Positions 8,099-16,868 of a stretch of 64,000 bases of DNA are shown piece by piece; the first letter of the stretch is position 1; every line of letters begins with the position of its first letter. The stretch comes from UBA7985 sp002690455 (GTDB taxonomy: Bacteria; Pseudomonadota; Alphaproteobacteria; UBA7985), in assembly GCA_965662775.1 (NCBI GenBank), contig CBFIIW010000003.1, positions 124,001 through 188,000 of the forward strand, in the 5' to 3' direction. A program made the translations under genes and the position numbers. The notes under the pieces are model-generated. The model saw only the letters and a program-made list of their open reading frames with translations, had not been told where the DNA came from and searched no databases.

Positions 8099-9235
8099 AT
8101 GCGGTCATCGCAACTGTTTTCGCCTATTACCCTAGGGGGGGTCGACCTGAGCAACAGGATCGTGGTGGCACCCATGTGTCAGTACAGCGCCGATGCGGGC
8201 AGCGCCACGGACTGGCACATCATGCATCTGGGGCAGTTTGCGGTCGGTGGTGTCGGCCTGATCATGGTTGAGGCTACCGGCGTCAGCCCAGAGGCCCGGA
8301 TCTCACCGGGTTGTCTCGGGTTATGGTCTGACGCCAATCAAGATGCGCTGGCTCGTGTGGTTCGCTTCTGTGAAGATTACGGCAATGCGCGCATGGGTAT
8401 CCAACTGGCCCACGCCGGTCGGAAGGCTTCGACCGACCTGCCCTGGTACGGTGGTGCGCCAATCCCGGCGGCCGATGAGCGGGGATGGCAGACGGTGGCC
8501 CCCTCGGCGTTGGCCTATAGCAACGCCTTCGAAACGCCGGTTGCGCTGGATGACGCCGGACTGGCGAAGATTGTTGACGACTTTGTCGCTGCAACCCGGC
8601 GCGCGGACGCGATCGGCTTTGACGTGGTCGAGGTCCACATGGCCCACGGCTATCTCATGCATCAGTTTCTCTCGCCACTGAGCAATAACCGCAACGACGC
8701 GTACGGCGGCGGACTGGAAGGGCGGATGCGCTTCCCGCTGGAGGTCTTCGCTGCTGTCCGGGGCGTTTGGCCAAGGAACAAGGCGCTGGGCGTGCGGATT
8801 TCGGCGACCGATTGGGTCGAGGGTTCGAGCTGGACTGTCAAAGAAGCCAGCCTTTTTACCGCCGCGCTCTACGATGCTGGTGCCGACTTCATCGATGTTT
8901 CCAGCGGCGGTAACTCCCCCGCGCAGCAGATCGAGGCGGGACCGGGCTACCAGACCGGCTTTGCGGCGACCATTCGGCGCGAAGTCGGCATACCCACGAT
9001 GGCTGTGGGGCAAATCACCGAACCGCGACAGGCGGAAGCGATTCTGCGCTCCGGGCAGGCTGATATGGTCGCGCTGGGACGTGGTATGCTATTCAACCCG
9101 CGCTGGGCCTGGCACGCGGCCGAGGCGCTAGACGCCGAAGCGACCTTTGCCCCGCAGTATATGCGGTCGAGCCGCGCTCTGCGAGGAGAGCCAGTGCCGG
9201 GCAATCCACCCGTGAAAGGGCGCAAGAGCGATTGA
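8099..9235 (+). CDS. namA: Old yellow enzyme-type NADPH dehydrogenase (YqjM-like)
   Basis: FMN-dependent ene-reductase reducing activated C=C bonds or xenobiotics with NAD(P)H. The 378-aa TIM barrel begins with APMCQYSA (24-31). Its Cys and Tyr correspond to the flavin-tuning Cys26 and active-site Tyr28 of the YqjM (thermophilic-like) class. QLAHAGRKAS and the VEVHMAHGYL substrate-binding segment with paired His/Asn positions follow, then a phosphate-binding GQADMVALGRGML near the C-terminus. Full length. An AGGA lies 12 nt before the ATG. Physiological substrate unknown. Confidence 0.9.
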   Translation: MRSSQLFSPITLGGVDLSNRIVVAPMCQYSADAGSATDWHIMHLGQFAVGGVGLIMVEATGVSPEARISPGCLGLWSDANQDALARVVRFCEDYGNARMGIQLAHAGRKASTDLPWYGGAPIPAADERGWQTVAPSALAYSNAFETPVALDDAGLAKIVDDFVAATRRADAIGFDVVEVHMAHGYLMHQFLSPLSNNRNDAYGGGLEGRMRFPLEVFAAVRGVWPRNKALGVRISATDWVEGSSWTVKEASLFTAALYDAGADFIDVSSGGNSPAQQIEAGPGYQTGFAATIRREVGIPTMAVGQITEPRQAEAILRSGQADMVALGRGMLFNPRWAWHAAEALDAEATFAPQYMRSSRALRGEPVPGNPPVKGRKSD

Positions 9236-9458
9236 TGCTCAGTGGGCAGCGCCCTGCTGACTTGAACCAAACTCCGAGCGCGCGCGTTGGTCTGCCGTTG
9301 GAGACTCGGGCGCTTGGGTGCCAGTCCAGGCCTGGCTTGAGCGGCTTATGACCGGGTTTCAACAGTGTGCTTCCCAATGGCATCAAGCTGATTATACTTA
9401 GGGCAACGCCACTACTGTAGTGTTTAACGGCGCTCGAAACGAACCCGGACACGCAGCG

Positions 9459-10559
9459 ATGACCGTGACTGCCCCCAAGTCTTCTCGTCTCAGTTGGCTG
9501 ACTTCGACGCCCTCCGCCAACCCTTTACGCGCGTCGAGCCTGTTGATGATGCTGATCGTTGGCTTGGGCCTCGCCTTGGCCGTTTTCGTGGCGTTGCCGT
9601 CAACGGCGCTTGCGCAGAAGCAAGCGAGGCCGGGTGAAAGATCCTGCAAGCCGGTCGATATAAAGACCACCATCACCGTTGAGGAAATCTTTGACGTCGA
9701 CGTGCGCAATACGTCATTCAAGGCCATTCTAAATCTGAATTTCCGCTGGCGTCTGCCCCCGCAAGCACCAGCCTTGCTGAAGGTTCACGAGGTTTACCAG
9801 TCCAGCGATGTCAGCAGCGAAATCTGGCAGCCTATCTATACGGTTCGGGCTAGCCGTGCAGCCCCGGTGGTCGACTACTCATATTTCTACATGACCCGCG
9901 ATCGCTACGGTGTAAGGCAGGACCGGATCCTGACAGATGTCATTATGACGGATGAATTCCGCGACTTTCCCTTTGGCCGCATTCCGCTCGAGATCCAGCT
10001 GGAGACGCTGACGAATATTGCCTACAAGAGCGATATCAAGCTATGCCGGACTTACAGCCTGTCATTGGCAGACGTGGATCCTTTAGTGGTGGGGCCATGG
10101 CGGCTAGCGGATGTCGGCAACAGTACGGCGAGCGACGTGGCGTTGACCATGCGCCAGTATCTGCGACACACCCCAGTGTTTATCCTCTTCAAGATCATCA
10201 TCCCGATCCTCGTGCTGACGCTGATATCCGTCATCACTAACCTCAATGTTGGGCGCACGAACGACGCCGCACGCTGGACGGTGGTGCAGGTAACGATCAT
10301 CCTCGTGCTCATAACGCTGCGTTTTGCCCTCGACAACGTGCTTCCAGAAGAAAGCTATCTGACCACCGCCGATAAGATGTTTGCTATGGCCCTGATCGCC
10401 GTATTTTTTGCGATTATCAGTAGTATCTGTCTGCACCTGCTCGTTGACAACTTCACGCGTTGGAAGGAGCGCCGGATCAAAACGGTTTATCGCTTCGGAT
10501 CAGGGGTCTTCTACCTCGGACTTGCACTGTTGTTTTCGGTTTGGTGCGGTTGGCTTTAG
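9459..10559 (+). CDS. Probable pentameric ligand-gated ion channel (Cys-loop receptor family)
   Basis: 366 aa. A hydrophobic signal segment ends in ALA-Q (residues 26-53). An all-beta extracellular region (about 60-235) carries FPFGRIPLEIQL (170-181), equivalent to the YPFD-type Cys-loop turn, without the Cys pair, as in bacterial GLIC/ELIC. Four membrane segments follow: M1 (240-263, with the conserved IIP proline), pore-lining M2 (268-291), M3 (302-328) and M4 (344-364). The M2-M3 linker LPEESYLT aligns well with LPKTPYMT of GLIC. The aspartate at the start of M2 could set ion selectivity. It probably acts as a homopentamer in the inner membrane; ligand unknown. A GTG at 9420 is an alternative start. 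Confidence 0.68.
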   Translation: MTVTAPKSSRLSWLTSTPSANPLRASSLLMMLIVGLGLALAVFVALPSTALAQKQARPGERSCKPVDIKTTITVEEIFDVDVRNTSFKAILNLNFRWRLPPQAPALLKVHEVYQSSDVSSEIWQPIYTVRASRAAPVVDYSYFYMTRDRYGVRQDRILTDVIMTDEFRDFPFGRIPLEIQLETLTNIAYKSDIKLCRTYSLSLADVDPLVVGPWRLADVGNSTASDVALTMRQYLRHTPVFILFKIIIPILVLTLISVITNLNVGRTNDAARWTVVQVTIILVLITLRFALDNVLPEESYLTTADKMFAMALIAVFFAIISSICLHLLVDNFTRWKERRIKTVYRFGSGVFYLGLALLFSVWCGWL

Positions 10560-10749
10560 CCAGTCAGTCTTGGCGCATAGGCTGCCAGCACTGAAAACAG
10601 CGCAGATCCGCCGACGCCGTGCAGTATCGAAGTCATTTATCCCGATCCGTGCAATCAGGCTGTTTCTGACTGTGGCCTGAGCCGAGGTCCAACGCCCATT
10701 CAATTCACGGTAGGACTCACTTTCGAACAGAACATAGAGTTCGGGTGAT

Positions 10750-10823
10750 GGACCATACAGGATTCGAACCTGTGGCCTTCCGATTAGGAATCGGACGCTC
10801 TATCCTGCTGAGCTAATGGTCCA
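10750..10823 (-). tRNA. tRNA-Arg (anticodon CCT)
   Basis: The cloverleaf reads cleanly on the minus strand: 7-bp acceptor stem (GGACCAT/ATGGTCC), D arm with AGCTCAGC, anticodon stem TCCGA/TCGGA with loop TTCCTAA (anticodon CCT, decoding AGG), and a T arm with GGTTCGAATCC. The CCA end is not encoded. It lies in the gap between the convergent channel and pip genes; the flanking sequence in 10560-10917 holds nothing else I can name. No integration duplicate is visible. Confidence 0.95.
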
Positions 10824-10917
10824 CTGCAAAACGCTTTATCGGTACGCATCTTAGTCGGAAAATCGGATCCGTCCAAGTCGGTGTTTTGGCCTCAACCCTT
10901 TGGTGACACGAGCCTGA

Positions 10918-11871
10918 TTACCACGATTTCGCCACTTCGACGGCCGTGGTCAATGCTTCGGTGATCGCAGGTTCGGCCGCCGAGTGTCCCGCCTGCTGCA
11001 CGACCTGTAGGTCAAGCGCAGACCACCGCTGTCGCAGCGCGAATGCGCCTGAGATCGGACAAATCATGTCAAATCGGCCGTGGACCAACACGCCGGGAAA
11101 ATCAAAGCCACCTGCAGGGACGCAAGACAGCGCCCCGAGGTTGGGGTCGTCAAAGAAGCAGTTGTTGGCAAGGTAGTGCACTTCGCAGCGAGCCATGCGC
11201 CAGGCCGCTTCAGATGCGCCAAAGGACCCGCCGCCAGCCAGAGATGAGCAGGCACTTTCGTAGCGTGTCCAAGCCTCACCAGCTGTCAGCCTCACCCGGC
11301 GATCCCGGTCATCAAGCCGATCGCGATAACCCGCCAGCGGGTCGTTGCGGTGGTGTTCGGGTAAGGCTTCAAGCCAGCGGCGGTGGGCGTCTGGGTAGAA
11401 CCGGCTTAGCCCATCGAGGAACCAATCTCGGTCAGCCCTTCGCCCCAGAAACAGCCCACGCAATATCAATCCGCGCACGGCTCTCGGGTGCTTGCCCGCA
11501 TAGGCCAGCGCCAGCGTCGCGCCCCACGAACCGCCGAAGACAAGCCACTGATCAACGCCCAGGTGCTGACGCAGTGCCTCAGTGTCTTCGACCAAATGCC
11601 AGGTCGTGTTGGCCCGCAGGCCGCCGCCCGGCGTTGAGCGACCGGCGCCCCGCTGGTCAAACTGGATGACACGATAATGGTTCAGGTCAAAAAAGCGCCG
11701 AGTCCAGGCATTGGCCCCTGCGCCCGGTCCGCCATGCAGGCAAACCAACGGCATGCCTTTAGGATTGCCCACTTGCTCGTAGTAAAGGCTGTGGCCATCC
11801 GTGACCGGAAGATAACCGCGGTCGAAGGCGTGTTCACCTCGTTCCCGCTTTGAGTGTTCGACCTTGTCCAT
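10918..11871 (-). CDS. pip: Proline iminopeptidase
   Basis: Cytosolic serine peptidase releasing N-terminal proline. 317 aa, usual for family S33 Pip. Oxyanion motif HGGPG (46-50), DQRGAGRS (72-79) and nucleophile elbow GGSWGA (113-118) are all present. The later Asp (VHGRFDMICP) and His (QQAGHSA) complete the triad. ATG at 11871 (MDKVEHSK) is chosen; the longer frame from 11931 has no family match and would run further into the divergent pmbA leader, with which this 5' end is closely spaced. Confidence 0.93.
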   Translation of the reverse strand: MDKVEHSKRERGEHAFDRGYLPVTDGHSLYYEQVGNPKGMPLVCLHGGPGAGANAWTRRFFDLNHYRVIQFDQRGAGRSTPGGGLRANTTWHLVEDTEALRQHLGVDQWLVFGGSWGATLALAYAGKHPRAVRGLILRGLFLGRRADRDWFLDGLSRFYPDAHRRWLEALPEHHRNDPLAGYRDRLDDRDRRVRLTAGEAWTRYESACSSLAGGGSFGASEAAWRMARCEVHYLANNCFFDDPNLGALSCVPAGGFDFPGVLVHGRFDMICPISGAFALRQRWSALDLQVVQQAGHSAAEPAITEALTTAVEVAKSW

Positions 11872-11922
11872 GCTGCACTCTATATCAGTGCAGAACAGCA
11901 AGTTCTCAAGGTGAAAGCGACC

Positions 11923-13290
11923 ATGACCCAATCAAACTCTGCGCGTGCTACTTCTGTTTCACTCGACCTCGAAGACCGGGTTGGAGCCCTGATCGACCGT
12001 GCGCGGAAGGCGGGTGCTCATGCCGCAGATGCTTCCGTATTTGGCAGCGACCAGATTTCCGTAGGCCGCCGTCTGGGAAAAATCGAGACGCTGGAACGGG
12101 CTGACAGCGCTGGTGTCGATCTACGTGTCTTTGTCGATGGGCGGGTCGCGCAGGTCAGCGGCAGCGATTTGTCTGATCATGGACTGGCGCGCCTTGCCGA
12201 GCGCGCAGTCAGTATGGCCCGTTTCAGTCCGCAGGATCCGTTTGCCCAGTTGGCTGAGCAGGGGCAACTGGCCACCGATTGGCCTGCGCTGGAGACTGCA
12301 GACCCTGTCGAACCATCGACGGATGTGCTGCTTGGAATGGCCGAAGCCATGGAAGATGCTATGCTGGCGGTTGAGGGCGTGACCAATTCTGGCGGCGTTT
12401 CAGCGGGCTGGACCAAGTCGTCGTTGGTTATGGCGACGACCAACGGTTTTCTCGGTTCGGTACAGGCAACGCGCACTGGCATTTCTGGCAGCGCGATCGC
12501 CGGCAGCGGCGAGGCACAAAAGCGTGATTTTGACTACGACGTCGCGGTTTTCGGCGAAGACCTCGGCGACCCGGCTGCAGTCGGGCGGGAAGCTGGTACC
12601 CGTGCCGTCCGGCAGCTGGGCGCGCGGCCTGGTGCGACGGCTAAAGTCCCGGTTATCTTCGAGCCACGCGTAGCGGTGCGTATGCTCGGCCTTCTCACCG
12701 GGGCGATCAATGGCGAGTCCGTTGTGCGAGGCACGAGCCTGCTGGCTGATCATATCGGAGAGATCGTTATATCGCCCGAACTCTCGGTGCACGAAGACCC
12801 CTTTCGAGCGCGCGGGCAAGGCAGTCGCCCTTTCGATGGTGAGGGCCTGCCGGTTCGGCCAAGGGCGATTTTCGAGAACGGTGTTCTGCAGACCCACCTG
12901 CACAACCTCGCCACCGCTGCGCAGGCCGGGGTCGAGCCCACGGGGCACGCCAGCCGTGCAGGCGCGTCAATCGGTGTCGGCCACGCAAACGTATGGCTCA
13001 GCCCGGGCTCTGTGTCGGTCGAGGACATGTTCGCAACGGCGGGCGAAGCCTTCTACGTTACGTCGCTGATGGGGCAGGGTGCAAATATGATTACGGGTGA
13101 CTACAGCCAGGGCGCGACTGGCTTCTGGGTTCGTAATGGACAACTGGCTGAACCGGTAGAGAGCATGACGCTTGGCGGGCGTCTGCAGGATATGTGGCGA
13201 TCGATGTCGGCGGCTGATGACCTGACCTTCTTTGGTGGAATGGGGACGCCGACGGTGCAGATGGATGGTCTCACCGTTGCCGGCGCGTGA
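11923..13290 (+). CDS. pmbA: Metalloprotease subunit PmbA/TldE
   Basis: Non-catalytic partner of TldD in the TldD-TldE heterodimer, which degrades unfolded peptides and matures some modified peptides. 455 aa. Family features include the N-terminal LIDRARKAGAHAADASVF helix-strand, the VFEPRVAVRML segment, and the C-terminal GDYSQGATGFWVRNG signature. It lacks the HEXXXH metal site of TldD, as expected. ATG at 11923 is the start nearest the domain; an AAGGTGA lies 9 nt upstream. The partner tldD is at 16869-18287. Confidence 0.93.
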   Translation: MTQSNSARATSVSLDLEDRVGALIDRARKAGAHAADASVFGSDQISVGRRLGKIETLERADSAGVDLRVFVDGRVAQVSGSDLSDHGLARLAERAVSMARFSPQDPFAQLAEQGQLATDWPALETADPVEPSTDVLLGMAEAMEDAMLAVEGVTNSGGVSAGWTKSSLVMATTNGFLGSVQATRTGISGSAIAGSGEAQKRDFDYDVAVFGEDLGDPAAVGREAGTRAVRQLGARPGATAKVPVIFEPRVAVRMLGLLTGAINGESVVRGTSLLADHIGEIVISPELSVHEDPFRARGQGSRPFDGEGLPVRPRAIFENGVLQTHLHNLATAAQAGVEPTGHASRAGASIGVGHANVWLSPGSVSVEDMFATAGEAFYVTSLMGQGANMITGDYSQGATGFWVRNGQLAEPVESMTLGGRLQDMWRSMSAADDLTFFGGMGTPTVQMDGLTVAGA

Positions 13291-13378
13291 GCGTGCGGAT
13301 GCGCTGTGGCGGGCCCAAAGAGCCGGCCAACATTCCGGCTGGTGATCGGCTCAAGGAACAGACTGGGAGAGATGTGGC

Positions 13379-14614
13379 GTGGCGCGGCTTCTGACCGTAC
13401 TGTCAATCATGTTGGCGCCGCTGCTGGTGCTGAGCCTGCTGTTGCGCGGGGAGCCAGTCGCACGAATTGCCGAGCGGCTTGGGCGACCGCCGCCCCTGTG
13501 GTTGGAGAAACCTGGAAGAACACGGAAGACCAAACCCCCGACGGTCTTATGGTTTCACGGTGCATCGGTTGGTGAGGTTCGCGCTGTGCTGCCGCTGGTC
13601 CTCGATTTTGCCGGCCGGTTAGCCGCCGGAGACCGCGTACTGGTGACGGTGCAGAGCGCGCAAGGTTATGGGGTTGCAGCAGAGGCGCTGGCAGAGGTCT
13701 CGTCGGTTGCGGTTGCTATGGCTCCCCTGGATCATCCCGGCGTCATGGCGCGGTTCTGCAGGCGCCATAGTCTGCGTGGACTGATCCTTTATGAGAATGA
13801 GATCTGGCCGGGGTGGTTGGCGAAGCTGCGATTGAGGGGGGTGCCAGTGGTGCTGCTCGACGCATCGCTGTCCGCCCGTAGCCTGCGGTTTTGGGCGCAA
13901 CGACCGGGGCTTTCGGCTGTTGTGCGGGCGGGGCTGGACCGGGTGACCACGGCCACAGCCGAGCAAGCCAGGGCGCTGGAGATGATGGGCTGGGGCCCTG
14001 TGCAAGTGGTACCACCGTTGAAGCTGGTTGGTTCAGCGCTTCCGGTCGACCATGAGGAACTTGCCGCTTGGCACCAGTGGCGGCGGGGCGGGGCGGCGCT
14101 GGTGGTCTTTGCTAATGTCCACGCCGGTGAGATTGAAGCCATCAAGGCGATCTGTGCCACGCAGGCAGTTTCGGGCGGGCAGATCATCATTGCGCCACGG
14201 TACCCGGAGACGGTAGAGCGCTTCCGCTCCATCCTTGGGGGGGAGGGGCCAGAGCTGGCCTACTGGACTGGGTTCGGCACGCTCGGTACGCTCTATGCGC
14301 TGGGCGGTACAGTTGTGATGGGAGGCGGCTTTGATCCAAGGGTCGGTTCCCACAACCCAATGGAGGCGCTGCGATCAGGCTGCGCCGTGGTCTGCGGGCC
14401 GCATGCTGGCAAGCAGTCTGCGATAATTGAATTGCTCAAAGCGGCGGGGCTGATCGCCTGCTGGCCGGACTGGCCGTCGTTCGAGACTGGTGAAGAAACG
14501 GAGCGCGGTGGTGTGAAGACCGACCAACTGGCAGCCCTGGCTGCTCAGGCGGAACAGGCGGCCAAGGCTGCCATCACGTCTGCCATGGGAGCTATGGTCA
14601 ACGGACCTGATTGA
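13379..14614 (+). CDS. waaA: 3-deoxy-D-manno-octulosonic acid transferase
   Basis: Inner-membrane glycosyltransferase (GT30) adding Kdo from CMP-Kdo to lipid IVA. 411 aa, slightly shorter than usual. A single N-terminal membrane anchor precedes the GT-B folds. The motifs are HGASVGEV (the HxxSxGE catalytic region), ENEIWPGW, and a C-terminal PMEALRSGCAVVCGPH nucleotide-sugar site. Start is GTG with GGGAGAG 8 nt upstream. It follows pmbA by 88 bp and ends at a convergent gap carrying the hairpin repeat family. Its presence means the organism makes Kdo-containing lipopolysaccharide. Confidence 0.92.
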   Translation: MARLLTVLSIMLAPLLVLSLLLRGEPVARIAERLGRPPPLWLEKPGRTRKTKPPTVLWFHGASVGEVRAVLPLVLDFAGRLAAGDRVLVTVQSAQGYGVAAEALAEVSSVAVAMAPLDHPGVMARFCRRHSLRGLILYENEIWPGWLAKLRLRGVPVVLLDASLSARSLRFWAQRPGLSAVVRAGLDRVTTATAEQARALEMMGWGPVQVVPPLKLVGSALPVDHEELAAWHQWRRGGAALVVFANVHAGEIEAIKAICATQAVSGGQIIIAPRYPETVERFRSILGGEGPELAYWTGFGTLGTLYALGGTVVMGGGFDPRVGSHNPMEALRSGCAVVCGPHAGKQSAIIELLKAAGLIACWPDWPSFETGEETERGGVKTDQLAALAAQAEQAAKAAITSAMGAMVNGPD

Positions 14615-14634
14615 GTTGAACTGTATCGATTGGG

Positions 14635-14686
14635 TTGCGCGTGGGAGATTTGTAAGCCGCGAAGCGGCGTCAAATCGAGCGCGCAA
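14635..14686. repeat. Dispersed GAA-capped hairpin repeat, copy A1
   Basis: A 52-bp element folding almost end to end: outer arms TTGCGCG/CGCGCAA (14635-14641, 14680-14686), middle arms GATTTG/CAAATC (14647-14652, 14671-14676), inner stem GCCGC-GAA-GCGGC (14656-14668). Near-identical copies occur at 33623-33676 and, inverted, at 57826-57873. It lies in the convergent waaA/xseA gap. Confidence 0.85.
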
Positions 14687-14704
14687 TTGTTGGTCATTAC
14701 CGAA

Positions 14705-14753
14705 GTGCGCGGGGGAGGGCCGACGGCCGCGAAGCGGCCAAGGGCCGAGCCCG
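14705..14753. repeat. Dispersed GAA-capped hairpin repeat, copy A2 (second type)
   Basis: A related element with inner stem GGCCGC-GAA-GCGGCC and GC-rich outer arms (GCGGG near the left end, CCCGC at the right end). It closely matches 57930-57981. It sits 18 bp after copy A1 in the same convergent gap, the same pairing of two types seen at 57.8-58 kb. Confidence 0.8.
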
Positions 14754-14817
14754 CCATCATCTGCCGCAGGCTAAAAGCCTCGGTCTTCAGCGTCGAAGAC
14801 CAGGTCGGGTCTGTACG

Positions 14818-16395
14818 TCAGAGCAGAGAGCCCTGGTCTTCGTCTTCAGGCTTTTGATATCGTTTGTGCTGACCTTTGGGCTTAGGTCTTGGCGCTGGAG
14901 AGGGGCCCTTTTTCACACCGGCAACGACGTCTACTGGGCCATCGAGGAAGTGCAGCTGCAATCGATCGCCTACAGCGATGTCCGCAGCGCGCGGTACGAC
15001 GTCCCCGCTCTCTGTGCTAACCCAGACGTAGCCCTGCTCCAACAACCGCTCTCGGCTCGACGCAAACGAATCCAGCAAACGCTGCACGTGAGCCAGCGCC
15101 TGCTGTTGTTGCTCGATGCGCCGCCTTGCCGCCTGTTGCATTCGTTCCGAAAACCGCTGCGCAGCAAAGCTCTGTGATCGTGCGCGATTCAGCTGTCCTG
15201 CCGCAGTGCTCAGGCGTTCCTTCAAGCCCTCTGCCAAATCGCTCATTCGTTGCAAGCGCTCCCGCGGGTGGCGTACCCTCGCCGCTAGCGTGTCCAGCTG
15301 GCCTTTCTGCGTTCGGACCGCTGCCTGTAACCCCCGGTCCAGCCGTTGATCGAGCATGTCGAGCGCCTGTCGCCTTTCCTCGAGCAGACGGTTTGGATTA
15401 ACCAGCCCGCGCGTCAATCCCGCCAACTCGGTCCGCGTCTGCTGAGCCTTGCGCTGCAACCCGCGGCCGAGCCGCGCGCTGGATTCCTGAATCCCGAGCA
15501 GCAAATCCGTGCGCACCGGGACTGCCATTTCTGCCGCGCCGGTTGGCGTCGGTGCGCGTCGATCGGCAACGAAGTCAATCAGCGTGGTATCTGTTTCGTG
15601 TCCCACCGCGGAAATTACCGGAATCGTGCTCTCAGCTACCGCCCGCACCACGACCTCTTCGTTAAAGCCCCACAGGTCTTCCAACGACCCACCGCCTCGT
15701 CCCACGATCAGCACATCTGGTCGCTGTACCGGCCCGTTGGGCGTAATCGCATTGAAGCCTGCCACCGCTGCGGCAATGTCGGCCGCTGCTTTCTCGCCCT
15801 GAACGGCCACGGGCCACAGGATCACATGGCGTGGAAAGCGGTCAGCGACCCGGTGCAGGATATCGCGGATCACTGCTCCGGAGGGAGACGTCACCACACC
15901 AATCACCCGGGGCAGAAAGGGCAACGGTCGCTTACGATCGGCCTCGAACAAGCCTTCGGCCATGAGTCGCTTGCGGCGGTCTTCGAGCAGCTTCAGCAGC
16001 GCCCCTTCGCCTGCGAGTTCCATTTGCTCGATTACGACCTGGTACTTCGAGCCACCCGGGAACGTCGTCAGCTTGCCGGTGACGATGACTTCCATACCCT
16101 CTTCGGCGCGCAGGCCCAGCTTTGAAACTGCCCCCCGCCAGCATACGGCGTCGATGACGGCTTTCTCGTCTTTCAGTGTGAGATAGAGGTGTCCTGAACG
16201 ATGATAGTTGGGGCGGGAAATCTCGCCGCGCACCCGCACCCGGTCAAAGGTGGTCTCGATCGTGCGTTTAACCGCCTGCGCGACCTCGGAGACGCTCAGC
16301 TCAGGGGCGTTATCGCCTGGCTGAGGCTTCCCGGTGGCGACTGCCTCGGGCACGCTCTTGCCCTTGGCTGGGTTGTCGAAATCGAAGATATCCAT
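14818..16395 (-). CDS. xseA: Exodeoxyribonuclease VII large subunit
   Basis: Catalytic subunit of the cytosolic single-strand exonuclease VII. 525 aa. An N-terminal OB fold (VRVRGEISRPNYHRSGHLYLTLKDE) is followed by the catalytic domain (VIGVVTSPSGAVIRDI, VGRGGGSLEDLWGFNEE, SAVGHETDTTLIDFVADRRAPTPT split across it), then a long coiled coil. A C-terminal strand region and a basic tail end the protein. The small subunit xseB is not in the window. It follows tadA by 17 nt in a tldD-tadA-xseA order. Confidence 0.95.
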   Translation of the reverse strand: MDIFDFDNPAKGKSVPEAVATGKPQPGDNAPELSVSEVAQAVKRTIETTFDRVRVRGEISRPNYHRSGHLYLTLKDEKAVIDAVCWRGAVSKLGLRAEEGMEVIVTGKLTTFPGGSKYQVVIEQMELAGEGALLKLLEDRRKRLMAEGLFEADRKRPLPFLPRVIGVVTSPSGAVIRDILHRVADRFPRHVILWPVAVQGEKAAADIAAAVAGFNAITPNGPVQRPDVLIVGRGGGSLEDLWGFNEEVVVRAVAESTIPVISAVGHETDTTLIDFVADRRAPTPTGAAEMAVPVRTDLLLGIQESSARLGRGLQRKAQQTRTELAGLTRGLVNPNRLLEERRQALDMLDQRLDRGLQAAVRTQKGQLDTLAARVRHPRERLQRMSDLAEGLKERLSTAAGQLNRARSQSFAAQRFSERMQQAARRRIEQQQQALAHVQRLLDSFASSRERLLEQGYVWVSTESGDVVPRAADIAVGDRLQLHFLDGPVDVVAGVKKGPSPAPRPKPKGQHKRYQKPEDEDQGSLL

Positions 16396-16412
16396 CCCTG
16401 GGGCTTACCAGT

Positions 16413-16862
16413 TCAGCGCCGTTGGGCAAAGAAGGCTGAAAGAAGTTCTCCACAGCGGCCCTCTTCCACCCCGGCGATGACTTCCGGCGCATGGTGGCAG
16501 GTCGGCTGGGCGAAGACCCGCGGCCCGTGGTCAATTCCACCGGATTTAGGATCAGCAGCGCCATAATAGACCCGACGCACCCGGGCCAGCGAAAGCGCGC
16601 CAGCGCACATGGGGCAGGGTTCCAGCGTTACGTATACGTCGCAGCCATCCAGCCACTTTTGGCCCAATACCCTGCTGGCCTCAGCAAGCGCAAGCATCTC
16701 CGCATGAGCGCTGGCGTTTTGATCGGATTCAACACAGTTTCCCGCTGCGGCGATGACCACACCGTCACGGACGACAACAGCGCCAACCGGCACTTCACCT
16801 TTCGCACCTGCGGCCTCCGCCTGTGCGAGCGCATCTTCGATGAAGGCCAGCGTCACGCTCAA
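16413..16862 (-). CDS. tadA: tRNA-specific adenosine deaminase
   Basis: Converts A34 to inosine in tRNA-Arg(ACG). 149 aa, full length. Zinc-binding and catalytic motifs are HAE (53-55) and PCPMC (82-86). The C-terminal helix with AFFAQRR is typical. Start is TTG at 16862 with GAGGT a few nt upstream; GTG two codons in is the alternative. It begins 6 nt after the tldD stop, so the genes are probably co-transcribed. Confidence 0.94.
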   Translation of the reverse strand: MSVTLAFIEDALAQAEAAGAKGEVPVGAVVVRDGVVIAAAGNCVESDQNASAHAEMLALAEASRVLGQKWLDGCDVYVTLEPCPMCAGALSLARVRRVYYGAADPKSGGIDHGPRVFAQPTCHHAPEVIAGVEEGRCGELLSAFFAQRR

Positions 16863-16868
16863 AGGACC

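Noticed and set aside
10750..10823. tRNA-Arg as an integration site of a mobile element
   Set aside because: No integrase and no duplicate of the tRNA 3' end was seen in the window.
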